A model generated the notes under the pieces. That model was not told the DNA's origin. It did not search any database and was given only the letters and a program-made list of their open reading frames with translations. Position numbers and translations under genes: made by a program. Shown here in pieces: positions 44,740 to 53,948 of a stretch of DNA of 64,000 nt (position 1 is its first letter; each line of letters opens with the position of its first letter). The stretch is from Hyaloperonospora brassicae (lineage: Eukaryota > Oomycota > Peronosporomycetes > Peronosporales > Peronosporaceae). Where the stretch lies: assembly GCA_947650285.1 (NCBI GenBank), contig CANTFL010001450.1:186001-250000 (forward strand). Direction: 5' to 3'.

Positions 44740-45486
44740 TTACGGTTGTGTGAATGGTAGACGGAGGCTGCTCCAGTCACAGGCGTCGGCCATGACGCGA
44801 GCCACTTGGCCAAACGTGCGCTCGTCCGCCATCGAGAAGCCGTTTTGTACTGGACTGTCGAGATCAATGACCGCCAAAACGTTGTCGTCTTTGTCAACGA
44901 CAGGCACCACGAGCTCCGAGTTGGACGCACTGTCGCACGCAATGTGGCCACGAAACTCGTGGACGTCTGCAATGCGCTGCACGGCTTTGGTTCGCCACGC
45001 CGCGCCACAGGCGCCGCTGTGGAAGCGAATGCGGCTGCACGCTGGTTTGCCCATGAACGGTCCGAGCACGAGCATGTGGTCGTGGTCGCTCTCGTTGGGG
45101 TTCGCGAGTGGCCGAACAAAGTAGAAACCTGACCAGTTCATGGGGCGTCCAGCTGCCATGAACGCGTGCCAGATTATGGACGCGACATTGGCCGCGTTGG
45201 CCACGTAGTCCCGTTGACCGGCAGCAATGGTAAAGGCTTTGACGTCAGCCAAGAGCTCGTCGGCGTCGATGGGCTGTAGGTAATTGGGCAGCTGCGTCTC
45301 GTCGGGGCAGTCTGGGCTCCAGCCGATCTCGTCCACCAATGTAGACACGCGGTCTTTGAGCTCCGTGTCGGTCGTGACCGCGACGGCTTTCTTGCCATTC
45401 TTGAACACGACGAGACGTGGGTTGGCACTATCACGTGAAGACGATTGCACAAGTGTCTGTTCATCAAAGCACGAGTCAGTTGTCAC
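44740..45486 (-). CDS. Free methionine-(R)-sulfoxide reductase (GAF-domain fRMsr)
   Basis: GAF-domain protein. The three family cysteines are visible: C150 (KPACSRI), C160 (GACGAAW) and C184 (HIACDSASNSELVVPV). The spacings of 10 and 24 equal those of the E. coli enzyme (C84, C94, C118). NWSGFYFV and DVHEFRGHIAC are also characteristic. It reduces free L-methionine-(R)-sulfoxide using thioredoxin-type reductant. About 85 extra N-terminal residues (RLVVFKNGKKAVAV region) precede the GAF domain and are not recognised. The open frame begins with GTG at 45486 and has no in-frame ATG before residue 110, with TAA just upstream, so the true start must be on an upstream exon; a branch-point-like CTAAC lies at about 45492-45500 and acceptor-like AG sites follow. 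The 5' end is therefore provisional. Confidence 0.88.
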   Translation of the reverse strand: MTTDSCFDEQTLVQSSSRDSANPRLVVFKNGKKAVAVTTDTELKDRVSTLVDEIGWSPDCPDETQLPNYLQPIDADELLADVKAFTIAAGQRDYVANAANVASIIWHAFMAAGRPMNWSGFYFVRPLANPNESDHDHMLVLGPFMGKPACSRIRFHSGACGAAWRTKAVQRIADVHEFRGHIACDSASNSELVVPVVDKDDNVLAVIDLDSPVQNGFSMADERTFGQVARVMADACDWSSLRLPFTQP

Positions 45487-45746
45487 GCACGTTTGTTGTT
45501 AGTCTCTCGTCGCTTTTGCTGGTTGTCGAAAGCACAATGACGGACAATGTCGTGGCGGCCGCGGAACAAAAACAACACGGGCATCAAGAGCGTCTGCAGC
45601 TCGTGGCTGTTGTCGTGTTTGTCGTTGGGTACAAAGAGAGCGACGAGTGGCTGGACGGCAGACGCTGCGACATGGTGTGCCATGCCGCAGCGTTCTTCTT
45701 CTATGATCGGAAAGAGCTGCAAAGCGGTATCTACCGACTGTGTCAT
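45483..45746 (-). CDS. Possible 5' exon or small ORF upstream of fRMsr
   Basis: Frame with ATG at 45746 (MTQSVDTALQLFP), 86 codons with the C/G-ending codon bias of the neighbouring genes, containing VQPLVALFVPNDKHDN and PVLFLFRGRHDIV. It overlaps the start of the fRMsr frame in another phase and could be its first exon once a short intron is removed. No family recognised. A donor site could not be fixed. Confidence 0.35.
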   Translation of the reverse strand: MTQSVDTALQLFPIIEEERCGMAHHVAASAVQPLVALFVPNDKHDNSHELQTLLMPVLFLFRGRHDIVRHCAFDNQQKRRETNNKRA

Positions 45747-46174
45747 CGTACTGCAAATTTGAGAGTGACAGCTCGTAGGCTCAGTCCGTTGGTTGTGATC
45801 TGGAGACCAAAGAACAAGTCGACGTGTTTGGTACCGAGTCAAACTGCACAATTTACGCATTGTGGCTGTCGTGTGCATCCATCGACCGCCTCTATTGCTA
45901 TTCACGTTGGCCATTCGCTTACGCTGAACGACCACACGAACGTTGAATGGCATTTATTCTTGATCGTCTATATTGACGTGCACTTGACTATGGTACGCGC
46001 CTTTTCATCATCATCTTCTTCGCTCCACTCGCACTATCTCGTTGCAAGGTAAAGAGCTTCTTACCTGTGGTAGCACCGCTCTTCTTGTGAACGGTCTAGT
46101 CACGACTTGTGCGCCAGCCGTGTGACTAGCTTGATTCTGCCAGTCCTCGCGACTTGGACATGACAGTCACCGGA
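45747..46174. other. Intergenic between fRMsr and ADCK2-like gene
   Basis: No supported gene. Presumably the promoter of the fRMsr transcript and the 3' UTR of the ADCK2-like gene (stop at 46175 on the - strand). Confidence 0.5.
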
Positions 46175-47836
46175 TCAACTCAGTACGTTCTTCACGAGTG
46201 ACTGCGTAATGATCGGAAGCGCGACGGCCAGTATATCGATGTCCGGATCCAGCTTTCTGCCAATTGCTTCCAAGACTGCGATAGAAATCACAATGGACGC
46301 GTACTTGCCCTCAAGCTTCACTTCGTGGGTACAACAGAGCTCCATGACTTGGCGGAGCAGGGCTCCGACGTGCACATTCTTCAAGTTGAGCCGCCAGCTC
46401 ACTGCTTCGTGTACAATTTTTTCCATCCCTGTGCAAAACGACTCGATGTCCTTGCACTTCGCTGGCACTAGGTCCCCGTTTGGCCCCACGCTACTTCCCC
46501 TGCTGCGAGACACGATGAGCTCGCCGGCTTTGTACCCATTACCTGTTGCGACTGCGTAAAACAATTCTACGAAATTACGCAAATCTTGTTGCTCTAGCTT
46601 CGTCACGATCCCAGCATCAATGACCACGACACCCGCGTTCCGCATGGCTTCAGAGCGTGACCTGCGGGCGTTTCCCCCCGTACTTTGTTCATCAAACAAA
46701 AGGTTGCCCGGGTGCAGATCCCCGTGCGCAAAATTGTCCAAGAATACCATACGGAGGTATGCTTCGAGGACGACACGCGCCACTGCTTTCCGGCGCGGTG
46801 GCTCCATTTGCGACAGAATCTCACTGAAGTGCAATCCGTCTTCAAAACTCTCGACCAACACGTTTTCCGTCGTGTAGTCCATGAGCGGGACAGGGAATCG
46901 AAGTCCCTTTCGATTGCGAAAGTGTTTGCTGAACAGCGCGAGGTTTTCGCCTTCAACACGCAAGTTCAGCTGACGTTCCATGAGCGACGCAAACTCCGTC
47001 ACACTATCCTTCCCGCCGAGCCACTGCAGCGTCGGTATGGTCTCCAGCATCGTGACAAATCCATGCAATAGTTGCAAATCCATTGCCACTAGTTCCTTGA
47101 CATGTGGATGAATCACCTTCACCGCCACGTCTTGGTTCGTCGCTTTGATGCGACCGCGATAGACCTGGGCAATGCAGCCCGAGCCAATCGCGTGTTCGTC
47201 CAGCTCCAGCACGTCGATCCAGGCTTCGCCAAACGCTGTTTTTAATGCATCTTGCGTCTGGGTCCACGAATGCATGGGCGCGTGTTCATGGAACGCTTCA
47301 AACCGGTCACAAAACGACGCGGGGAACATGTCGCGACGAGTGCTCGCCCACTGCAAGAACTTCATCACCGTAGGTGACGAGAACTGAGCAAGATAGAGCG
47401 CCAGTTCCCACCATCGGGTCGTCAACACAGGCAGCACTTTGCCGCCTGCGACCGCCAGAGGAGCCAACAGCGCCAATGGCAGCGCAAGTCCCAGTAATTT
47501 GGCGAAATGCCGCGCGACGCGCAGGAGGCGACGCAGTGTCTCGAGCAGCGACTCCTTCTCCGCTGTAGACGATTGAGACGTGGCTAATACACGGGGATAG
47601 ACGCGCAGCAGCTGCGCGTTGCGTCGGCCCCAGTCTTCATACGCGACGTGAGCGCGGGCGAGAGCGCGGGCGCGAGCGTAGAGATTCAGCGCTTGGTGCG
47701 GGACGAGACGCGGCCAAGTGGACAGCTTCGACTTGAAGAGGGGACGGAGGAGATGAGCACGAGCGGGCGCGAGCGGACGTGGCGGGTGGCGCGCGAGAGA
47801 CGCAGCGCAGCGACGGCCTCGGCAGAGCACGGACAT
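46175..47836 (-). CDS. ADCK2: ABC1/ADCK2-like atypical kinase (mitochondrial)
   Basis: 553 residues from ATG 47836; the open frame extends further upstream but only with a non-ATG start. The N-terminus is Arg/Ala/Leu-rich without acids (MSVLCRGRRCAASLARH), as in mitochondrial presequences. A hydrophobic segment (LALPLALLAPLAVAGG) is near residues 113-128. UbiB/ABC1 kinase features: QWASTRRDMFP near 160 (the diverged KxGQ motif seen in ADCK2), GSGCIAQVY near 217, VAVKVIHP near 235 with the invariant Lys, HGDLHPGNLLF near 370 (catalytic loop), and VVIDAG near 404 in place of DFG. The family supports coenzyme Q synthesis and mitochondrial lipid metabolism through ATPase or unusual kinase activity. 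ADCK2 is the best fit within the family. Confidence 0.88.
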   Translation of the reverse strand: MSVLCRGRRCAASLARHPPRPLAPARAHLLRPLFKSKLSTWPRLVPHQALNLYARARALARAHVAYEDWGRRNAQLLRVYPRVLATSQSSTAEKESLLETLRRLLRVARHFAKLLGLALPLALLAPLAVAGGKVLPVLTTRWWELALYLAQFSSPTVMKFLQWASTRRDMFPASFCDRFEAFHEHAPMHSWTQTQDALKTAFGEAWIDVLELDEHAIGSGCIAQVYRGRIKATNQDVAVKVIHPHVKELVAMDLQLLHGFVTMLETIPTLQWLGGKDSVTEFASLMERQLNLRVEGENLALFSKHFRNRKGLRFPVPLMDYTTENVLVESFEDGLHFSEILSQMEPPRRKAVARVVLEAYLRMVFLDNFAHGDLHPGNLLFDEQSTGGNARRSRSEAMRNAGVVVIDAGIVTKLEQQDLRNFVELFYAVATGNGYKAGELIVSRSRGSSVGPNGDLVPAKCKDIESFCTGMEKIVHEAVSWRLNLKNVHVGALLRQVMELCCTHEVKLEGKYASIVISIAVLEAIGRKLDPDIDILAVALPIITQSLVKNVLS

Positions 47837-49315
47837 GGGGGTCAAGTTGAAAAGGTGCGGCCCGACGGGTCGTAATGTTGACGGGGAGTGGTCCACACTT
47901 GTCAAGAAGTGAATTTGTCTTTATTAACCGAGTTGAGGGCGTCGATGGTGTTAGGGGTCGTGCGTCAAGATATGTCGTTGCTGGCGGTCAGAATGCATTG
48001 TGTTTCTGAGAAAAAAAATGCTGTGTCAACAAGTGTTTTGTTGACGGTTTGAGTTGTGTGTGTGTGTGTGATAAAGTAGCGGTGCTGTCTTAAATCAGTA
48101 TGCATTGACGACTCGCTTCGACGCGACTCGAATGAAGAGGTGTGTGTTGTTTGTCGATCTGAATGGAAAGTAAACGCAGCTTGGAGCATGAAGCAAAGAC
48201 TGGTAGTATGCATGTAACACAATCTGCGTGAAGTTAGTTGCAGCGTGTCTGAATGAATGCACAAATCGCCTATTTCATGTCGCAGCACCGGAGTTCCGTC
48301 TGCTGCAGTCACCTCACATCTCGCTGCGACGTCGTGTTCGTGTACGTAAATGGAATCGAAGCATCTCGACATCGTTCATACAAAGCGCGTGCATCTTGTT
48401 GGTGCTTGACTAGATGTAGCCTGCTTATCGCTGTAGCCTGCGCTCTTTTTTTTGACTGAACAGTGCTGATCACGTAACTTCGTTGACTCGACGAGCTGGT
48501 AGGTGGCCATGGCGGAGTCTTCACAGCTTCAGCTAGCGTCCAGCGGTCCAAACCAATGACATTGCCATTCCTAGGGCGTTTCCTGTTGCCTCTTCGGCTT
48601 GAGCTGCTTTCTGCACACATGTCACGAATTGGGTTTGTACGAATGAATAGCAAGGACGTACGAGCTGTCTGCACGTACGTTGTAGCGCGATGTTGATCTT
48701 CGTTTTGCTTTGACGCAACAACAAGCAAAGGGATTGTAACGATGCAATGAAGAGAGCAACACTTGTACTATATCTCTTAAACTTGGGTACAACAGTCGCA
48801 ACCTTCGCGACATGTAGCACTGCACTTGGTCTTTGTTCCAGATTTACAATTGCGTCGACTCACAAATCGAATGCGCCTGCACGTGTCGAGCCCTTTGCTC
48901 ACGATAGATATCGAAGAAGACCGTGCAACAACAATGCCGCAACTCTGCTGTCCTTTGTACCCGGCGTTGCGTTTTGCACTATCGTCGAGCTCCATCAATA
49001 GCTCACAAAGGCTTACATCGACAATGGGTCGGCACCTGTACCTTTCCTCTCGTTGACGTTTGTTTCAGCTGCTCCCATCTATGATGGCCGCGACGCTTGC
49101 AATGCTACTGTTTTCAGTACTGCTTCTCTGCTCGAGTCAAGGCTGAAAAGCATCAATGTCTAAACATTCCCCAACAAAAGACACCGTTAGCGGGCACGCG
49201 TTCCGTGTTAATGTAGTATACTCGTCGCGTAAAAAGCGGCATCATGTCGGAGAACAGCAATTTAGTGCCATGTTCGACTCGCTCCATCTGTAGTCCAAAC
49301 AGGTCATTGAAGGCT
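47837..49315. other. Intergenic between ADCK2-like and SRRM1-like genes
   Basis: No recognised gene. Short frames on both strands have no domain. A (TG)n run of about 14 nt lies near 48057-48070. This stretch holds the promoter of the ADCK2-like gene and the 3' flank of the SRRM1-like gene. Confidence 0.5.
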
Positions 49316-50617
49316 TCACTCGCTACCGGATCCGCTCTCAGTGGAAGTCTTCCGGCGAGACTTGTTCGGGCGGCGGCGAGCAGGAGAAGGCGAGCTGGAA
49401 GAGGATGCCGAGTCATGCTGGGAGTCCGACGAAGAGCTGGACGGAGAGCGACGAACCTGTTGCCTATGAACGCAGCAAAGACCACATGTATCAGCACGCA
49501 ACAAAGCGACGACCTTTTCGACACTACCACGGCACCTGCTCTCCCGTTTCGACAAGTTCCGGCTACGCGTGGAGTGTCGTTCGCGCGCTCTGTCTGTTGA
49601 CCCCGCGGGTGACCTGAAGTAAACAACAGACAAAACCAACGCAACGTAAGACGATAGGACACAACAAGAATAGCTCTCGCTCGTCACTTTCCTGCGATCA
49701 CGATGACGCTTCACCGACGGCGACCTCGATCGCTTTCTACTAGAGCGATCACGCAGTGAGCTGCGCGACCGTCTTCTCCTTGGTGGACTCGGCGACCTCC
49801 TACGCCGGAGCGGAGACCTTCTTCGTCGGGTGGGCGAGCGTCGACGATGACTAGGCGAGCGTCGACGACGACTACGTGGGCTATTTGATCGCCTTTGCAC
49901 ACTCACCGACCGCCGCAAGCGTCGCACAGGGCTACGCCGACGTCGCTGCACACTCACTGACCGGCGCACGTGTCGCACGGGGCTTCGACGCCATTTTTGC
50001 AGACTCGCGGACCGCCTCTTCTCTTTCCTGCTCGAAACATCTTCACGTTCAGATGGACTCCGTCGTGCTTTGTTCACAGATGATAGAGGCGCCTCCGCCT
50101 CCTCCTCCTGCTTCTTCGTTGCCTGTCGCCGACTTTGATCTCCATCTCTCACGTGGCCCTCTGTCTTCGCTGCTCGCTTTGCCGCTAGCACCTTCTTCAG
50201 CTGCTCCTTCTCGTGTGCAATTGCCTGCATCTCGAGCTTCTTCTTTTCCAGAAGAGCGCTCGGAATGCCAGTGGCATTGCGCTGCGCACTGAGCAGCAGC
50301 TGCCAGAGCTCCTCCATGAAGGCACCTGCTTGTTTCTCGAGGAACCCCGTGAGGGCCACTTGCAGCTGTTTGGGGTCCAGTTGCTCGTGTCCTTTGGGGT
50401 CCAGTAAATTGATCGCCATTGACACCACAATGTCGTCTTCAAAGCCCAACAGCTGCGTAAGGCGCTCGGTGACCCACTGGTCGATCACGTCGCGCTGCAC
50501 TTTGCGCATGTCCACGCGCTGGTCGAAGCACTTCGGGAACGTCATCTTCGCCAGCAGCTTCTTCTCTTGTGCAAAGTAGCGCCCGTCTTGCGCTGCGCTT
50601 GTGCCGCGGATCGCCAT
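49316..50617 (-). CDS. SRRM1: SRRM1-like PWI-domain SR splicing protein, two introns
   Basis: ATG at 50617 (MAIRGTSAAQ). PWI domain at about residues 18-125 (QEKKLLAKMTFPKCF, MRKVQRDVIDQWVTERL, VSMAINLLDPKG, LTGFLEKQAGAFMEEL), which binds nucleic acid. A charged coiled segment and a long RS/SP repeat region follow (RRSPVRHVRRSVSVQRR, SPSHRRRSPTRRRR). The family is an exon-junction/spliceosome coactivator. Intron 2, 49464-49535 (72 nt, GTGCCG...TTCATAG), joins SR to QQVRRSPSS in frame. Intron 1 ends at 49614 (TTTACTTCAG); its donor is uncertain (GTGACG at 49687 breaks the frame, whereas an upstream GTCGGT keeps it). Both introns lack stops, so the frame reads open through them. Ser-rich acidic C-terminus. 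Confidence 0.85.
   Translation of the reverse strand: MAIRGTSAAQDGRYFAQEKKLLAKMTFPKCFDQRVDMRKVQRDVIDQWVTERLTQLLGFEDDIVVSMAINLLDPKGHEQLDPKQLQVALTGFLEKQAGAFMEELWQLLLSAQRNATGIPSALLEKKKLEMQAIAHEKEQLKKVLAAKRAAKTEGHVRDGDQSRRQATKKQEEEAEAPLSSVNKARRSPSEREDVSSRKEKRRSASLQKWRRSPVRHVRRSVSVQRRRRSPVRRLRRSVSVQRRSNSPRSRRRRSPSHRRRSPTRRRRSPLRRRRSPSPPRRRRSRSSLRDRSSRKRSRSPSVKRHRDRRKVTSESYSCCVLSSYVALVLSVVYFRSPAGSTDRARERHSTRSRNLSKRESRCRGSVEKVVALLRADTCGLCCVHRQQVRRSPSSSSSDSQHDSASSSSSPSPARRRPNKSRRKTSTESGSGSE
49464..49535 (-). other. Intron 2 of SRRM1-like gene
   Basis: 72-nt GT...AG interval whose translation (VVALLRADTCGLCCVH) is unlike the surrounding RS-rich protein. Removing it restores SR-rich coding with no frame change. 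Confidence 0.7.
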
Positions 50618-52081
50618 AACCCGAACGCGGTGCGGCCAAGTGGACGTGGCGGTGGGGGGTGAGTGACGAGGAGCTATTGAGCCCCGAAATGGTAAAAAAA
50701 CCACTCGGTCTCGTGATTGGGTGGATAAAGACTCGGTTTGTTTGTAATTGGTCCGTCTACTGGAATATATTTCGGTCGAGTGCATGGCAACGATAGGCTG
50801 CGAAATATAACATTAGTGCGAATGTATGTCAAATTAAGATGCAAAGGCCACGATAGGTCAGTCGTGTCCGTAAGACACAGCAACATGAAGTTCGTGATTT
50901 GATGCTTTGAGCCTGTGCTTTTGTGACTTGATGGACCCTGTGGCAGCATTATGTACCTGAAATCGATACAAGTTGGGTACCGCGCGGGCTGGTCGCAAGC
51001 ATTTAATTTGCGCTTACTCTACTTCAACCCCAAGAACCTCATCTTGAGTCCTAAGTTTGTACATGCGGTGGCTGACACATTTGTTTTAGCTAAGGTTTGA
51101 AGATCTCGTACGATCCGAGCACGTACGGGTTGTGAAGCGTAAGATCTAGGCAAACATAGTTTACTTGTCGGTTACAGCTAGAGTTTGGACTTGCCAACTT
51201 TTACCTTCATCGCAACGCATTCGATGTGACGAGCTTTGATGGAGTCGCCGTGCTCGATGAACCATTGCAGCAAGAAGTCATTGAATTTGAGACAGCGATG
51301 TTCCATATCCAAGTCGACACACATGCGTCAGCCCGTCATCAGTAGAGTTAGCTTTGTAGGGCGCGATGCGCTGGCTCACGATGGACAATACCTGCTTGCG
51401 TAAACGATGCCATCATTATATAATCAGGCAGAAAATCCATTACAGAAATCAGCAGGCTTAGAGTAGTACATGATTGTGAACTAAGGATCTAACCAACTCC
51501 ACTTTTTGTGCAACCAGCTCGGACACTACAAGCTTGCTGTCGGATTAATAGCCTTTATCTATTAGACACTTTGTTCCCTGACGATCTCTGACTGTTGAGA
51601 ACTTTGGTGATGGCGAAGCAAGGCTATCTGCTCATCAGGCATGCCGAGTTTATGCTGTATGGACTTGGCGATCGTAGCGTTGCGTCCGTTTTTCTATTAG
51701 TCAAACAACAAGGCGCTGATGGCTGATCCACTGACGATCGATCTCGTAGGATTGACCGTCTTCTATTCGAGCGTAAGCATATGGTAGAAGCCTCAAGCGT
51801 GGCGTTGAAGCGATCCTTACTCATCACTTTCAGTTCGAAAGAGTCTGGATTGGTAGACGTACTACGAAGTGCTACCAGTTGCAACGAGGCATCACGCTCA
51901 CACTGGTAACAGTTGATCGAGATGCACTGATAGTCGTATTGACAGGTGATGTAAAACCTACCGTACATTGTCAAGTGTAGAAAGTACGCAACAACCAAAC
52001 AATAGCGCTTACTTGGAAGTCAACGTAGAATGAGTATTACACACAAAAGTCCTTCTTTGATTGTGTACTTTGTAGACCTTC
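50618..52081. other. Intergenic, no gene recognised
   Basis: The first part is the promoter region of the SRRM1-like gene. Only a short coding-like fragment at 51178-51306 (- strand) stands out. The stretch ends at the gypsy-3 TSD, ccttc. Confidence 0.45.
51178..51306 (-). pseudogene. Short coding-like fragment, unknown
   Basis: 42 codons from ATG 51306 (MEHRCLKFNDFLLQWF) to TAG. The residue pattern is protein-like (FIEHGDSIKARHIECVAMKV). In adjacent frames upstream IVSQRIAPYKANSTDDGL continues the same character, so this may be the 3' end of a decayed gene. No family recognised. Confidence 0.3.
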
Positions 52082-52557
52082 TGTAGCGGAGCTACACAGC
52101 TCCTTAAGTCAGAGGAAGACTTTACGCTCAATGAGCAACTTTGGTTCAAAGAACCCGACTCAGAGAGTCAACAGCTCAGAGAGCTTACGGTCCCCGTTCC
52201 AGAGGGACCAAACGATTCAAATGAATCACAGCACAGAGTGCTCGAGGACAAGCTACCTTTACAGGCGTTGCTTCTGTCCTCCCGATCAAAGACGCCTGTA
52301 AGGCACGTGTCTTATGTTGATCAAAATGGGAACCGAATTTTTATTTCTTTATTTAACCTAAAAGAACACCTTAGAACAACGTATTTAACCTGCCCTAAAT
52401 AATCTCTTAAAAGATCTTGAAATCAATTGATGACAGACACCAGTCTTCAGCAATTGATACGCTCACTGTGTTCTAATATTACCTTATAGGGTACCCCCCC
52501 TCTCGTGTGTGCACCACACCTATCGTCGGCTACCAGCCGACGTGTAACCCCATTACA
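52082..52557 (-). repeat. gypsy-3 3' LTR (left)
   Basis: 476 bp, TGTAGCGG...CATTACA. Contains a near-palindrome CGTCGGCT-acc-AGCCGACG near its right end. Confidence 0.93.
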
Positions 52558-52664
52558 CCCTCCCCCACCAGACTGACGTTACCACAAAACGTCAATCGAA
52601 CTTTTCCTCGAAGAGGACGGTGTGTGTGCGCTCTAACCTCACGATTTGCAAAACACGAAACACC

Positions 52665-53948
52665 ATGGCATCGCCACCTTACGAGTCCCCGACTCTCTTT
52701 TCTTACCTCGGCATTAACGTGGAGGAGGACTATGGTAGTGATACCGATGTCCGTGGTGAAGAACGGACAATGTCCAACTCACCAGTGCAAGAGGCGTCGC
52801 CTCATACTGCACCAAACCCATTTGCCGAGCGTAGTGAGACCACCGCGTTAGAAACCCAGCATCATGCAACAGATGCAGGTGAACACATCATCACCAACCC
52901 GCTCGATGAGCAACAAGAGGAGAGCGCTCAGCGCCGTATGCAGCTTGCTCCAGACCTTGAGGGTCGTCGTGGCTATCAGTTCACGCCACTCAATGTGGAA
53001 GAGCGTATACGCCAAACGACAGGTCGTTCCCTGGCAACGTGGGCCATTGGCGCTGAGCCGACATCTTCTGATGAAGTGGCGAGCCGACAGGCACTTCGTG
53101 AGAGGTACCTGCAACCCCACTTGACGACTCTAAGTCAATACAAGTTGCGACTTGACACGCAAGCACGGGGTGCACCGGTGCCACCGATGAGGGGTATACC
53201 CATCCTCTTATTCGCAGGCGAATCTCCGGAGGAGGAGGACAACACTTTTGTGCGCTGGGTGCACCGGAAACGTCACCTCAGCAGCATGCTAGCTCTCAGA
53301 GCAAGTGCCAATGTGGCAGATGTTCGTCTCGAACGAAAGCTTCGGTATGACTATGCCAAGCTTAAGGCCAGAGGCCAATTGCGATTTCGCACCCGCTATG
53401 CTCCGGCTGTGCCGATGGAAGTGGGAGTTGGTCAAGCGGAGCCAAACTACCCACCTGCTTCCACCACTATTGGTGGGAAGCGATATCGGTCGAAGGATGA
53501 CCCCTGCCACGATGTTCAAAAACATCAACGGCGTATGGGCAATCCTGCAGAAGGGGTACCTCAAATTCCCACGAGTTCTCCGACTCCGGGTACCCTCGCC
53601 ACTTTACCAGATACTGGTATTGACCCTGACGACTACGTCGTTTCTTGAGCCGTTCCACATGGAACTGGCGGTTCCCTTGCTCATCGAGCAGCGTCGGAGG
53701 TGGTCGGTATACCGAAGGAGGAGCACGAGAAGGTGCTTCTCGAGCTGAGTGGTCTCCGTGAGACGTCGGGTCAGACCCAGAGTGCGTTCGACGCAATGCG
53801 AGCCCGTGTTCGGGAGTTGGAGTTGGGCCAAGCCCGGATGGAGGCCCAGCTTGACCTCCTGATACGGATTCAGCAACCGATGGCAAAGCCAACCTACCCG
53901 GCGCAAGCGCCTCCAAGTTCACGTGGGACGGATCCCGATACGGCTTAA
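52665..53948 (+). pseudogene. gypsy-3 antisense ORF, one nonsense codon
   Basis: Homologue of the gypsy-2 antisense ORF. ATG at 52665 in the same context (ACACCATGG). Open to TGA 53646-53648, then the same frame continues to 53948. The TGA replaces a GGA codon of gypsy-2. Shared blocks: TAPNPF, TDAGE, IITNPLDE, GIPILLFAGE, RKRHLSS, VADVRLERKLR, KEEHEKVL, then YPAQAPPS and the GTDPDTA end. It overlaps the chromodomain end of pol (53467 onward) in antisense. Full length would be 427 residues, against 433 in gypsy-2. Confidence 0.75.

Noticed and set aside
44475..45119. Long - strand frame overlapping the fRMsr gene (214 codons)
   Set aside because: It is a shadow of the GC-rich fRMsr coding frame, full of Arg/Thr/Ser with no domain. 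The GAF frame has the catalytic cysteines.
45417..46052. + strand frame of 211 codons between fRMsr and the ADCK2-like gene
   Set aside because: Starts inside the fRMsr gene on the other strand, has no recognisable domain and ends in a Ser-rich low-complexity stretch.
47837..47905. Upstream extension of the ADCK2-like frame
   Set aside because: The extension begins with a non-ATG codon. The ATG at 47836 begins a good mitochondrial presequence and is the better start.
49153..49662. - strand frame of 169 codons at the 3' end of the SRRM1-like gene
   Set aside because: Overlaps the RS-rich final exon in another phase. Composition is that of shifted RS codons, and the spliced SR frame explains the region.
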